Below, in pieces: positions 55,980 through 64,000 of a DNA stretch of 64,000 nt. The translations under genes and the position numbers were made by a program. This DNA is from Streptococcus porci DSM 23759 (GTDB lineage Bacteria > Bacillota > Bacilli > Lactobacillales > Streptococcaceae): the NCBI RefSeq assembly GCF_000423765.1, contig NZ_KE384089.1, positions 135,729-199,728 on the forward strand, in the 5' to 3' direction. The notes beneath the pieces are model-generated. The model had not been told where the DNA came from and searched no databases. It saw only the letters and a list, made by a program, of their open reading frames with translations. Numbering within the stretch: position 1 is the first letter of the stretch; each line of letters begins with the position of its first letter.

Positions 55980-57782
55980 ATGTCAGAAAATCGTAGTCAT
56001 TTAGACGAGAAATATACTTGGGATCTTACAAGTGTTTTCCCTACAGATGAAGCTTGGGAAGAAGAATTAGCAGAGCTGGCGACTGATGTTGAAGTAGCAC
56101 AAAATCTTGCAGGTCATCTTTTGGACAGTAGCGACAGCCTTTTCCAAACGACTGAAACTTATATGGGTCTTATGCGCCGTTTGGAGAAGCTCTATGTCTA
56201 TGCTTCTATGAAAAATGATGAAGATACAACGGTTGCCTACTATCAAGAGTTGCAAGCTAAGGCGTCAGCTCTTTATGCTAAACTGAGCGAGACATTTGCC
56301 TTTTATGAGCCTGAGTTTATGGCGCTTTCTGAGGAAACTTATGCTAAATTTATTGCAGAGAAACCCGAATTGGAACTTTATCATCATCATTTTGAGCGAC
56401 TTTTTAAGACTAGGGAACATGTGCTGTCGCAGGAAGCAGAAGAACTCTTAGCTGGTGCTCAGGAAATTTTCTCTGGTGCAAGTGAGACCTTCTCTGTTTT
56501 GGACAATGCGGACATTGCCTTTCCTTGGGTGACCAATGATGAGGGAGAAGTTATTGAATTGACTCACGGTAATTTCATCAGCCTCATGGAATCAAAAAAT
56601 CGTGAGATTCGTAAAGGTGCTTATGAGGCTATGTACGGTACCTATGAGCAATTTCAACACACCTACGCGAAAACCCTCCAAACCAATGTCAAGGTTCACA
56701 ATTTCAAGGCTAAGGTTCGTAAGTACGATTCAGCTCGTCAGGCAGCCATGTCTGCCAATTTCATCCCAGAAGCAGTTTACGATACTTTACTTGAAGCGGT
56801 TAATAATCATTTGCCACTTTTGCAACGCTACATGAAGCTCCGTCAAAAGGTTCTGGGACTTGATGACCTCAAGATGTACGATATCTATACCCCCTTGTCA
56901 GAAGTTGATATGGCTATTAGCTATGATGAGGCTTTGGAAAAAGCAGAATCTGTTTTGTCTATTTTAGGTGAGGATTACTCAGCGCGTGTTAGACGTGCCT
57001 TCACAGAGCGCTGGATTGACGTTCATGTCAATAAAGGGAAACGCTCAGGAGCCTACTCAGGTGGGGCTTATGACACCAATGGTTTTATGCTTTTGAACTG
57101 GCAGGACACGCTGGACAATCTCTATACCCTTGTTCACGAAACTGGGCACTCGATGCACTCAGCCTATACTCGTGAAAACCAACCTTACGTGTATGGCGAT
57201 TACAGTATTTTTCTAGCAGAAATCGCCTCAACGACCAATGAAAATATCATGACTGAGGCACTTCTTGCAGAAGTGACGGATGAAAAAGAACGCTTTGCCA
57301 TTCTCAACCATTATTTAGATGGTTTCAAGGGAACTATTTTCCGTCAAACTCAGTTTGCTGAATTTGAGCATGCCATCCATATGGCAGATCAAAATGGTGA
57401 GGTTTTAACAAGCGAATACCTCAATAACCTCTATGCAGAACTCAATGAAAAATACTATGGTCTCTCTCGTGAAGATAATGATGACATTCAATTCGAGTGG
57501 GCACGCATTCCGCATTTCTACTATAACTACTACGTTTATCAGTACGCTACAGGATTTGCAGCTGCGAACTATCTAGCTGATAAAATTGTTCACGGAACGC
57601 AAGAAGACAGGGATAAATACCTTGACTATCTCAAAGCAGGTAACTCAGACTACGCCCTCAATGTCATCGCTAAAGCTGGTGTTGACATGACTAAAGTGGA
57701 CTACCTCAATGCAGCCTTCAAAGTCTTTGAAGAACGCTTGACGGAACTTGAAACATTGGTTGAAAAGGGCGTACATTTGTAA
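55980..57782 (+). CDS. pepF: Oligoendopeptidase F
   Basis: A 600-residue M3-family zinc metallopeptidase that cuts short peptides in the cytoplasm. The zinc site [12 protein letters not shown] is near residue 386, and the third ligand is in the segment [13 protein letters not shown] near residue 410. The PepF N-terminal helical domain is complete. TTGGAGGA precedes the ATG. A MITE-like element starts 2 bases after the stop and its probable terminator lies beyond that element. Confidence 0.97.
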   Translation: MSENRSHLDEKYTWDLTSVFPTDEAWEEELAELATDVEVAQNLAGHLLDSSDSLFQTTETYMGLMRRLEKLYVYASMKNDEDTTVAYYQELQAKASALYAKLSETFAFYEPEFMALSEETYAKFIAEKPELELYHHHFERLFKTREHVLSQEAEELLAGAQEIFSGASETFSVLDNADIAFPWVTNDEGEVIELTHGNFISLMESKNREIRKGAYEAMYGTYEQFQHTYAKTLQTNVKVHNFKAKVRKYDSARQAAMSANFIPEAVYDTLLEAVNNHLPLLQRYMKLRQKVLGLDDLKMYDIYTPLSEVDMAISYDEALEKAESVLSILGEDYSARVRRAFTERWIDVHVNKGKRSGAYSGGAYDTNGFMLLNWQDTLDNLYTLVHETGHSMHSAYTRENQPYVYGDYSIFLAEIASTTNENIMTEALLAEVTDEKERFAILNHYLDGFKGTIFRQTQFAEFEHAIHMADQNGEVLTSEYLNNLYAELNEKYYGLSREDNDDIQFEWARIPHFYYNYYVYQYATGFAAANYLADKIVHGTQEDRDKYLDYLKAGNSDYALNVIAKAGVDMTKVDYLNAAFKVFEERLTELETLVEKGVHL

Positions 57783-57784
57783 AT

Positions 57785-57887
57785 TATAGTCGAATGAATT
57801 AGCTTTCAGACAGGGCACTGAGGCACAGGAGTATAGAGTACGTCAGCCGAAAGGGATGATGTATCAAAGTTAATTCAAATGACGATA
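57785..57887 (+). repeat. MITE-like element, copy B2
   Basis: A 103-bp copy of the element at 40955-41060. It has the same ends (TATAGTCGAATGAATTAGCT and the inverted TAATTCAAATGACGATA) and the same middle words (AGAGTACG, GATGATGTATCAAAG). It sits 2 bases after the pepF stop. It is followed at once by a terminator hairpin. Confidence 0.8.
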
Positions 57888-57914
57888 AAAAGATTGGTTG
57901 ATGCCAATCTTTTT
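57887..57914 (+). terminator. pepF terminator
   Basis: AAAGATTGG (57889-57897) pairs with CCAATCTTT (57904-57912), followed by TTAATT. The MITE-like element lies between the pepF stop and this hairpin. Confidence 0.75.
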
Positions 57915-58672
57915 AATTATGTGACTTTAAGTCCGTCTCGCACCTTACGGAGAGAGACAAATAAACCACCCGCTATGCGGGTGCGCAAACGAAGGTTATA
58001 CCAAAAAAACTCCCAACGCGCTACAATAGAGGTGTTCAAGCCCACTGTAAAGCGAAAGGAGAAAAGTATGGCACAAAAGGCACATAGTTTATCACACACA
58101 AAGTGGATGTGTAAATACCACATTGTGTTCACCCCTAAGTATAGACGAAAAATCATCTATAATCAATATCGAAGCAGTCTAGGCGAGATATTCCACCGTT
58201 TATGTCGCTACAAAGGTGTAGAAATCATTGAAGGACATCTCATGCCGGACCATGTTCATATGTTAGTTAGTATCCCACCACGAATTAGTGTTTCAAGTTT
58301 CATGGGCTACTTAAAAGGTAAGAGTGCCCTGATGATGTTTGACAAACACGCCAATCTCAAATATAAGTTTGGGAATCGCCATTTTTGGGCAGAGGGTTAT
58401 TACGTGAGTACAGTCGGACTTAATGAAGCCACAATAAAGAAATATATTCAAGAACAGGAAAAGCATGATATCACACTTGATAAACTGAGTGTGAAAGAAT
58501 ACGAAGATCCCTTTAGGGATGATGGCAAGTAATACCAACGCCTCTTTAAGAGGCAAGTGACGAGTCAAAAGCAGTGAGGCTTGAACAACGTGAAAGCCAG
58601 CGTCTTTAGGCGCTGGCTGGTGATGTGGGCTTATAGCCCGTGTTCAAACCACCCGTTTGACGGGTGGTTATG
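57915..58672 (+). mobile_element. IS200-family insertion sequence (ends approximate)
   Basis: It carries one intact Y1 transposase (58068-58532). The left part has the hairpin CACCCGCTATGCGGGTG near 57967. The right part has GCCAGCG...CGCTGGC near 58600 and AACCACCCGTTTGACGGGTGGTT near 58647-58669. Paired hairpins at both ends without inverted terminal repeats are typical of IS200. The exact left boundary cannot be set from one copy. Confidence 0.85.
58068..58532 (+). CDS. tnpA: IS200/IS605-family transposase TnpA (Y1 HUH)
   Basis: A 154-residue single-strand transposase. The HUH motif is in HLMPDHVHMLV near residues 59-69. The catalytic tyrosine is probably in the segment YYVSTVGLNEATIKKYIQEQ near residues 119-138. 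It cuts and joins DNA strands at hairpin ends without target duplication. ATG 58068 follows AAAGGAG. The longer frame from 57879 crosses the left end and is not coding. It appears fully intact, so the element may still be active. Confidence 0.95.
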   Translation: MAQKAHSLSHTKWMCKYHIVFTPKYRRKIIYNQYRSSLGEIFHRLCRYKGVEIIEGHLMPDHVHMLVSIPPRISVSSFMGYLKGKSALMMFDKHANLKYKFGNRHFWAEGYYVSTVGLNEATIKKYIQEQEKHDITLDKLSVKEYEDPFRDDGK

Positions 58673-59860
58673 ATTTATCTTCGTTACTTGGTGAAAAATC
58701 AGAAACCATTTTTCATGGCGACGCCAGAGGCTGGTGTGTTGATGACCGTCTAGTTGGTAACTAATCAGTTTAGTTTTTTGACTGACGGAGGTCATTTTAA
58801 AATATTGGAAATTGGTCAAATAGTGCTTATCTCTTCGAATGACCTCTTTTTTACTGAGATAAGTACCATCACTGTCAATGAGTTGAAATTCCTCAGCTAA
58901 ATAGTGTTCATAGTCTGGTATTTTTGAGAGAATAATCTTCTCATTTTTGTAGAGTTTATGGTAAACATTTTCAAAAATCTCATCTTCTGGAAGAGGAGCA
59001 GGCTCGACGTGTATGTCAATGTCATAAACCTCAAAGCGGTCACGCAGAAGATTTTCTACCTGCTCTGTAATCTCATGGCTTTCATAGACAGAGAGGTCTG
59101 GATTCATTTCCAAAATGATATCCAGATAAATATTACTTCCATAGGTACGTCCACGCTGGGATTTAACAGCATAAATTTTAGGAATTTGCAGAATAGCTTC
59201 CTCGTAAGCTTTAAGTTGTTTGTCGTCAAAGCCATCGGAGAGACTAAAGGTTGCTTCCATAAAAATATCGTAGGCTGTTTTAAGGATAAAGTAGGTAATC
59301 AGCAGGGCGAAAAGATTATCTAACCAAAGTAGATTAAAAGAGGAAGCTACAATGGCTAGGGATGTTCCAACTGAGGTGACGGCATCAGAGAGGTTATCCT
59401 TGGCTGAAGCTGCTAAGGCAGAAGATTGAACTTGTTTGGACAGTTGCCGATTGTAGAGATAGACACCGTACATGACAAGACCAGATAGGACTCCCACAAC
59501 AGCACCTTCTAGGTCAATAGCAGAGCTTTTTCCCAAAATCATCTTTTGAATCGTCTGAATCAATACCTGAATACCCACGGTAAACATGAGGAAGGAAGTG
59601 ATTAGACTAGATAGATCTTCAATCTTCCAATGACCGAACTTGTGATCCTCGTCAGCAGGACGACTTGCTAGATGAAGACCGATTAAAAGGGTAACATTTC
59701 CCAAAATATCAGATAGGTTATTAAAACCATCAGCAATGAGGGAACTGGAATCGAGCCAGTAACCAGTGATTAATTTTGCAGCGGTCAGAATCAGATAGGC
59801 TATGATAGAAATGATGGGTCCACGCTTAGCTAGCTGGAGTTTTGCGGTTGCAGGTGTCAT
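58631..59860 (-). CDS. mntE: Cation diffusion facilitator, manganese exporter MntE-like, 3' end replaced by IS
   Basis: A CDF transporter of 409 residues as read. Six membrane segments lie in the first 210 residues, with the metal site in DGFNNLSDILG near residue 42 and KDNLSDA near residue 155. A cytoplasmic CTD follows, then an extra C-terminal domain with VSQKTKLISYQLDGHQHTSL. MntE exports Mn2+. The last dozen or so residues (after FHQVTK) are encoded by the right end of the IS200 copy, so the natural end was lost or altered. Activity is probably kept, because the change is at the extreme tail. Confidence 0.85.
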   Translation of the reverse strand: MTPATAKLQLAKRGPIISIIAYLILTAAKLITGYWLDSSSLIADGFNNLSDILGNVTLLIGLHLASRPADEDHKFGHWKIEDLSSLITSFLMFTVGIQVLIQTIQKMILGKSSAIDLEGAVVGVLSGLVMYGVYLYNRQLSKQVQSSALAASAKDNLSDAVTSVGTSLAIVASSFNLLWLDNLFALLITYFILKTAYDIFMEATFSLSDGFDDKQLKAYEEAILQIPKIYAVKSQRGRTYGSNIYLDIILEMNPDLSVYESHEITEQVENLLRDRFEVYDIDIHVEPAPLPEDEIFENVYHKLYKNEKIILSKIPDYEHYLAEEFQLIDSDGTYLSKKEVIRRDKHYLTNFQYFKMTSVSQKTKLISYQLDGHQHTSLWRRHEKWFLIFHQVTKINHNHPSNGWFEHGL

Positions 59861-59910
59861 AAGGCCTCCTTTTCATATCTCAATATTATAGCATATAGCG
59901 CAACGGGTGT

Positions 59911-59936
59911 AAAAAATCTCTCAGAAAACTGAGAGA
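59911..59936 (-). terminator. Terminator of the AGCS symporter gene
   Basis: On the minus strand TCTCTCAG pairs with CTGAGAGA (59917-59924 with 59929-59936), followed by TTTTTT (A-run 59911-59916 on plus). Confidence 0.85.
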
Positions 59937-59942
59937 AAGACT

Positions 59943-61298
59943 TTATTTGATTTTATCAAAATAGGCTCTGCTTTCTTTGATGACGACAGGGGATAGGGCC
60001 AGGAGTGCAATGAGGTTTGGAATAGCCATGAGCCCGTTCACAATGTCAGCGATTGTCCAGACGATATGGAGGCTGAGGAAGCCACCCAAAGCAACCATAA
60101 GGGTAAAGATAATGCGGTAAATACGGATGTGATTGGTCCCAAAAAGAAACTCAAAACAACGTTCGCCATAGTAAGACCAGCCAAGAATCGTGGTGAAAGC
60201 GAAGAGGACGAGAGAAATAGTCAAAGCAAATGCTCCCGCAGAGCCAAAGATTCCACTGAAAGCAGCCTGCGTGACATCAGCTCCCTTAAGTGTATCGCTG
60301 GTCCAGACACCAGTGATAAGGATAGTTAGACCTGTCAAGGTACAGATGATGATAGTGTCAATAAAGGTTCCTGTCATGGAAATCAAGCCTTGCTCGACGG
60401 GTTCATTGGTTTTGGCTGCTGCCGCTGCAATAGGAGCAGAACCGAGACCAGATTCATTTGAGAAGACGCCACGGGCAATACCCATCTGAATCGCTTTTTG
60501 AACACTTGCACCTAGAAAACCACCGACTGCTGCGGATTTTGTAAAAGCAGATTGGAAAACTAAGTTCAGAGTTGGGATGATTTGGTTGATATTGAGCAGG
60601 AGAACAACTCCGGCAGCTAAGATATAGAGTCCTGCCATAAAAGGAACGATTTTTTCAGCGACCTTTGAAATGGACTGAATACCTCCAAAAATGATGTAGG
60701 CAACGATGATAGCAATAACAATACTGACAATTTGTGGTGCAAAGCCGAAACTTGATTTTAAGGAGCCGGTGATTGAATTAACCTGAGAAAAAGTACCGAT
60801 TCCCAACCAAGCTACTAAAACACCAGCGACTGCGAAGAAGATAGCTAGCGGACGCCATTTTTCTCCCATACCGTGAAGAATGTAGTACATAGGACCACCG
60901 GAAATCTCTCCGTTAGCATCTTTTGTGCGGTACTTAATAGCTAGCAAGCCCTCAGCATATTTTGTTGCCATTCCAAAGAAAGCGGCTACCCACATCCAAA
61001 AGAGAGCCCCAGGACCACCGGATTGAATAGCAGTGGCAACACCGACAATATTTCCTGTGCCGACCGTAGCTGCTAGGGCGGTTGCAAGAGCAGCGAAACT
61101 TGAAATGTCGCCATGATGTTCTTCATCATGGACAAAAATGAGGCGGAAAGCCTTTGGCAATTTGGTGATTTGCAGTAGGCCAAGTCTGAGCGTCAGATAG
61201 ACTCCGGTTCCCACTAAAAGAATGAGAAGTGGTGGTCCCCAGACCAAATCATTAATGGTTGAGAGAATGTTCTCGAGTTTTGCAAAAAAAGTAGGCAT
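59943..61298 (-). CDS. Sodium:alanine/glycine symporter family protein (AGCS)
   Basis: A 451-residue transporter with about ten to eleven membrane segments. The AGCS signature region FAALATALAATVGTGNIVGV is near residue 66. ESGLGSAPIAAAAAKTNEP, near residue 277, is also typical. It takes up a small neutral amino acid with Na+. The tandem glycine riboswitch upstream argues for glycine. The start is ATG 61298 (MPTFFAKLENIL) with AAGGAGTCGC upstream. A longer frame reading back to 61469 passes through the leader terminator. Confidence 0.92.
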   Translation of the reverse strand: MPTFFAKLENILSTINDLVWGPPLLILLVGTGVYLTLRLGLLQITKLPKAFRLIFVHDEEHHGDISSFAALATALAATVGTGNIVGVATAIQSGGPGALFWMWVAAFFGMATKYAEGLLAIKYRTKDANGEISGGPMYYILHGMGEKWRPLAIFFAVAGVLVAWLGIGTFSQVNSITGSLKSSFGFAPQIVSIVIAIIVAYIIFGGIQSISKVAEKIVPFMAGLYILAAGVVLLLNINQIIPTLNLVFQSAFTKSAAVGGFLGASVQKAIQMGIARGVFSNESGLGSAPIAAAAAKTNEPVEQGLISMTGTFIDTIIICTLTGLTILITGVWTSDTLKGADVTQAAFSGIFGSAGAFALTISLVLFAFTTILGWSYYGERCFEFLFGTNHIRIYRIIFTLMVALGGFLSLHIVWTIADIVNGLMAIPNLIALLALSPVVIKESRAYFDKIK

Positions 61299-61413
61299 GT
61301 GCGACTCCTTATTGTTAAGATAACAGAATGCTTGAGCGTGACAGGAGATAGTGTTCACGTCCATCATGTCTGAGTTTAAGACACCACTAGCTTTGTTTAT
61401 CAGAGGTGGTACA

Positions 61414-61442
61414 CAAAAAGGACTGAGAAAAATCACAGTCCT
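61414..61442 (-). terminator. Leader terminator controlled by the glycine riboswitch
   Basis: On the minus strand AGGACTG (complement 61436-61442) pairs with CAGTCCT (complement 61419-61425), followed by TTTTT and GTGT. It lies between the riboswitch and the symporter start, the right place for an expression platform. Confidence 0.8.
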
Positions 61443-61555
61443 GGAGGTAAGAGCTGGAAAACATTGCAAGCTGCTAGCCTTTTATTGAAAAGAGGATAGG
61501 TAAAAACACCTACACCATCACATCATGACTACTTAGCAAGCCTTACGTTATTTTC

Positions 61556-61720
61556 TTTCTGTCCTTTTACCTGAGAGATTGAGCGAAATTCGCCTTGCCC
61601 CTTCGGTGTTCTGTCTTGCAGAATCTCTCCAGAAGTCCGTCAGTCATCCTGTCCCTGCCCTAAGGCACCTGAGAGTATAACTCCTTCGGTAGAAAAATCT
61701 TCTCCAGAATGACGTCAATC
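61556..61720 (-). promoter_or_regulatory. Tandem glycine riboswitch
   Basis: Two aptamers are seen on the minus strand. The first runs from TTCTGGAGAAG through CTACCGAAGGAG to CTCTCAGGTGCC and GGGCAGGGACAG. The second runs from TTCTGGAGAGATTC through ACACCGAAGGGGCAA to AATCTCTCAGGTAAAAGGAC. This is the classic gcvT-type pair with a short linker. It precedes an amino-acid symporter and a leader terminator. Glycine could turn expression on or off; the sense needs folding. Confidence 0.95.
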
Positions 61721-62038
61721 GGTTAGTGTCTTATTTAATTTTGCTTTATTTTACGGGAAAAAGCAGAGCTTGTCAAGCTATTTTGAGTGAAAATCATAGA
61801 AAAATCCTTGAAATATGTTTTTATCGTTAAAAACGTTCGGAAAATCCGATAGAAAATTTCGTATCAGAACTATGAAAAGGTTTTTAATGTTTGGTAAACT
61901 TAAAGAAAATCAACAAGGAGTGTTCCCCAAGCCGAATCTTCACCCACCCAACCATGGCAGAAAATTTGAATGATGTGTTTAATGTTTAAGGAAAAACTAC
62001 CATTTGGGGGATCTTTCTTGCTGTGAATATGCTATAAT
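61721..62038 (+). other. Gene-free stretch ending in the methyltransferase promoter
   Basis: I see no credible gene in 61721-62032. A short frame near 61957 (MAENLNDVFNV) has no family. TATAAT at 62033-62038, preceded by TGC (extended -10), starts the methyltransferase transcript. Confidence 0.5.
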
Positions 62039-62067
62039 AAAGCGGTAAAACGAGGTGAGGAGCAGAG

Positions 62068-62808
62068 ATGGCGAAACAAAATATTTATGATAATCCGACC
62101 TTTTTTAAAGGCTACCAGAGAATTAGGGAAAATGCGGTTAACGCCAACAATCTCTTTGAAATTCCGGCTCTTTTCTCTCTCCTTCCTGATTTGAAGGGGA
62201 AAAGAGTGCTGGATTTAGGATGTGGTTTCGGTGAGCATTGCCAGCGTTTTGTGGATTTAGGAGCTGAGGCGGTTGTGGGTTTGGACATTTCGGAGAAAAT
62301 GCTTACACTAGCCAAACGTGAACACAGCAACCCTAAAATCACTTATGTCAATCTGCCCATGGAAGATTTGGACAAGATTGAGGGGAATTTCGATCTCGTT
62401 GTCAGCTCGTTAGCCTTTCATTATGTAGATGATTTCTCAGAAGTTTTGACGAAAATTCATGAGAAATTAACCGAAAATGGATTGCTTGTTTTCTCCCAAG
62501 AGCACCCAATCAATACTTGTCATTCTGGCGGCGACCGATGGACAAGAGATGAGGATGGAAATCGCTTATATGCCAATCTTGCTCATTATGGCTTATCGGG
62601 TGAAAGGGAGTCGGTATGGTTTGTGGATAATGTCAAAAAATATCACAGAACTTTTTCTGAGGTAATCAATGACATGATAGCAACAGGCTTTTCCATTGAG
62701 AAGATGCTTGAGCCTTTTCCCAGCGAAGATTTATTGAAAGTATATCCCGAATATGCTGATTTACAACATAAACCTGACTTTTTACTACTGAAAGCTCGTA
62801 AAGTCTAA
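62068..62808 (+). CDS. Class I SAM-dependent methyltransferase
   Basis: A 246-residue Rossmann-fold methyltransferase. Motif I is VLDLGCGFGEHCQ near residues 46-58, followed by VVGLDISEKML (acidic loop) and DLVVSSLAFHYVDDF (motif IV). It resembles small-molecule methyltransferases of the UbiE/Tam type. The substrate is not deducible. GAGGTGAGGAG precedes the ATG. It stands alone before pcrA. Confidence 0.85.
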   Translation: MAKQNIYDNPTFFKGYQRIRENAVNANNLFEIPALFSLLPDLKGKRVLDLGCGFGEHCQRFVDLGAEAVVGLDISEKMLTLAKREHSNPKITYVNLPMEDLDKIEGNFDLVVSSLAFHYVDDFSEVLTKIHEKLTENGLLVFSQEHPINTCHSGGDRWTRDEDGNRLYANLAHYGLSGERESVWFVDNVKKYHRTFSEVINDMIATGFSIEKMLEPFPSEDLLKVYPEYADLQHKPDFLLLKARKV

Positions 62809-62890
62809 GGATATTTACGACACAAAGCTCTGCTATTTTCCTGAAAAAATGGTAAAATAGTAGGGCTTATTTTTGTGAACGGAGAAGAAA

Positions 62891-64000
62891 ATGAATCCCT
62901 TATTAAACGGTATGAACGACCGTCAGGCTGAGGCGGTGCAGACGACGGAAGGGCCACTTTTGATTATGGCGGGGGCTGGTTCGGGAAAGACTCGGGTTTT
63001 GACCCACCGCATTGCTTATTTGATTGATGAAAAGATGGTCAATCCCTGGAATATTTTAGCCATCACCTTTACCAATAAAGCAGCGCGTGAGATGCGGGAA
63101 CGTGCTATGGCACTTAACCCAGCCACTCAGGACACACTGATTGCGACTTTTCACTCCATGTGTGTTCGTATCTTGCGTCGTGAAGCTGATTATATTGGCT
63201 ACAATCGTAACTTTACCATTGTTGATCCCGGAGAGCAGCGCACGCTCATGAAGCGCATTTTGAAAAACCTTAACTTGGATCCAAAGAAATGGAATGAACG
63301 AGCTATTCTAGGCACTATTTCTAACGCTAAAAATGACCTGATAGACGAAGTGGCTTATGAGCATTTGGCAGGTGATATGTATAGCCAAATGGTTGCCAAG
63401 TGTTACAAGGCTTATCAAGAGGAGTTGCGTCGGAGTGAGGCTATGGACTTTGATGACCTCATCATGATGACGCTTCGTCTTTTTGATAAAAATCCAGAAG
63501 TTCTAGCCTATTATCAGCAACGCTATCAGTATATCCATGTGGACGAGTATCAGGACACCAACCATGCTCAGTATCAGTTGGTTAAACTTTTGGCTTCGCG
63601 CTTTAAAAATATCTGTGTGGTTGGGGATGCTGACCAGTCTATCTATGGCTGGCGTGGAGCTGATATGCAGAATATCCTTGATTTTGAAAAGGATTATCCT
63701 GAAGCAAAAGTGGTGCTTTTAGAAGAAAATTACCGCTCAACCAAGAAAATCCTCCAGGCAGCTAATCAGGTTATTGACAACAACCAAAACCGTCGTCCTA
63801 AGAAACTCTGGACGCAAAATGCAGAAGGGGAACAGCTGGTTTATTACCGTGCCAATGACGAGCGAGACGAGGCGGTATTTGTGGCTTCGACCATCGACAC
63901 TATTGTTCGTGAGTCAGGTAAAAACTTCAAAGATTTTGCGGTGCTCTACCGTACTAATGCCCAGTCCCGTACCATCGAGGAAGCTCTACTCAAATCCAAC
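62891..64000 (+). CDS. pcrA: ATP-dependent DNA helicase PcrA (3' end outside window)
   Basis: The first 370 codons of a UvrD/PcrA superfamily 1 helicase. The frame is open to the last base. Motif [11 protein letters not shown], Walker [13 protein letters not shown], motif Ia [16 protein letters not shown], motif [11 protein letters not shown], motif [18 protein letters not shown] and motif [13 protein letters not shown] are all visible. PcrA unwinds DNA in repair and rolling-circle replication, and clears RecA. GGAGAAGAAA precedes the ATG. Confidence 0.97.
   Translation, partial: MNPLLNGMNDRQAEAVQTTEGPLLIMAGAGSGKTRVLTHRIAYLIDEKMVNPWNILAITFTNKAAREMRERAMALNPATQDTLIATFHSMCVRILRREADYIGYNRNFTIVDPGEQRTLMKRILKNLNLDPKKWNERAILGTISNAKNDLIDEVAYEHLAGDMYSQMVAKCYKAYQEELRRSEAMDFDDLIMMTLRLFDKNPEVLAYYQQRYQYIHVDEYQDTNHAQYQLVKLLASRFKNICVVGDADQSIYGWRGADMQNILDFEKDYPEAKVVLLEENYRSTKKILQAANQVIDNNQNRRPKKLWTQNAEGEQLVYYRANDERDEAVFVASTIDTIVRESGKNFKDFAVLYRTNAQSRTIEEALLKSN

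Noticed and set aside
57879-58067. N-terminal extension of the IS200 transposase
   Set aside because: It crosses the left-end hairpin of the IS and the pepF terminator. ATG 58068 has AAAGGAG and fits the family.

Overview
The window is a 64 kb piece of a low-GC Firmicutes chromosome, almost certainly a Streptococcus. The evidence is the gene content and the control style: the LafA/LafB glycolipid synthases, cpsABCD, an SMK-box metK, class Ib nrdHEF, rpsP-khpA, an FSIRR-type signal peptide with an LPSTG anchor, and short intergenic regions with AGGAGG-type ribosome sites and TATAAT promoters. The large amylopullulanase suggests an animal-associated species of the suis/bovis kind. The species cannot be fixed from the sequence alone.

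Layout. 1-9.1 kb: glycolipid synthesis (lafB partial, lafA), a T-box leader with a MazG-like gene and thrS, a decayed membrane-protein gene behind a 19-bp inverted repeat, lrgAB, a DEAD-box helicase and udk. 9.2-15 kb: a membrane-anchored coiled-coil protein, an OhrR-like regulator facing a dead msrB/DJ-1 fusion, and a CcpA-controlled oxaloacetate decarboxylase operon (oadA, gamma, biotin carrier, oadB). 15-26 kb: a MacAB-like export system, a VTT-family membrane protein, a GdpD phosphodiesterase, rpsP-khpA, mutX, an XRE regulator, an AI-2E-family transporter, a TPR protein and acetolactate decarboxylase. 26-31.6 kb: cpsABCD with no capsule-synthesis genes after it, then lepA. 31.7-36 kb: nrdF-nrdE-nrdH with tandem NrdR boxes, and hup. 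36-45.8 kb: free-Met-sulfoxide reductase, dnaX, birA, SMK-box metK, sstT, lysS and a HAD phosphatase. 46-52.7 kb: a 2211-residue wall-anchored amylase-pullulanase under a cre site. 52.7-64 kb: a PAP2 phosphatase, ribU behind an unusually long FMN riboswitch, an HD protein and trmL behind a candidate attenuator RNA, pepF, an IS200 copy that has replaced the end of mntE, a glycine-riboswitch amino-acid symporter, a methyltransferase and pcrA (partial).

The genes are mostly core housekeeping functions. The interesting material lies between them. A dispersed element of about 190 bp (copies at 9951-10140 minus, 41073-41260 plus, and a diverged copy at 38325-38445 plus) starts with a terminator-like hairpin just after a gene, and in its two full copies ends with a second one. 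A MITE-like element of about 105 bp (40955-41060, 57785-57887) sits almost directly on two stop codons. RNA control is dense: T-box, SMK box, FMN and glycine riboswitches, and an unassigned leader at trmL. fRMsr and birA appear to be transcribed without a leader. Several loci are decaying: 4959-5849, 10730-10981, 42628-42984, and the mntE 3' end. No CRISPR array, rRNA, tRNA or prophage was seen.
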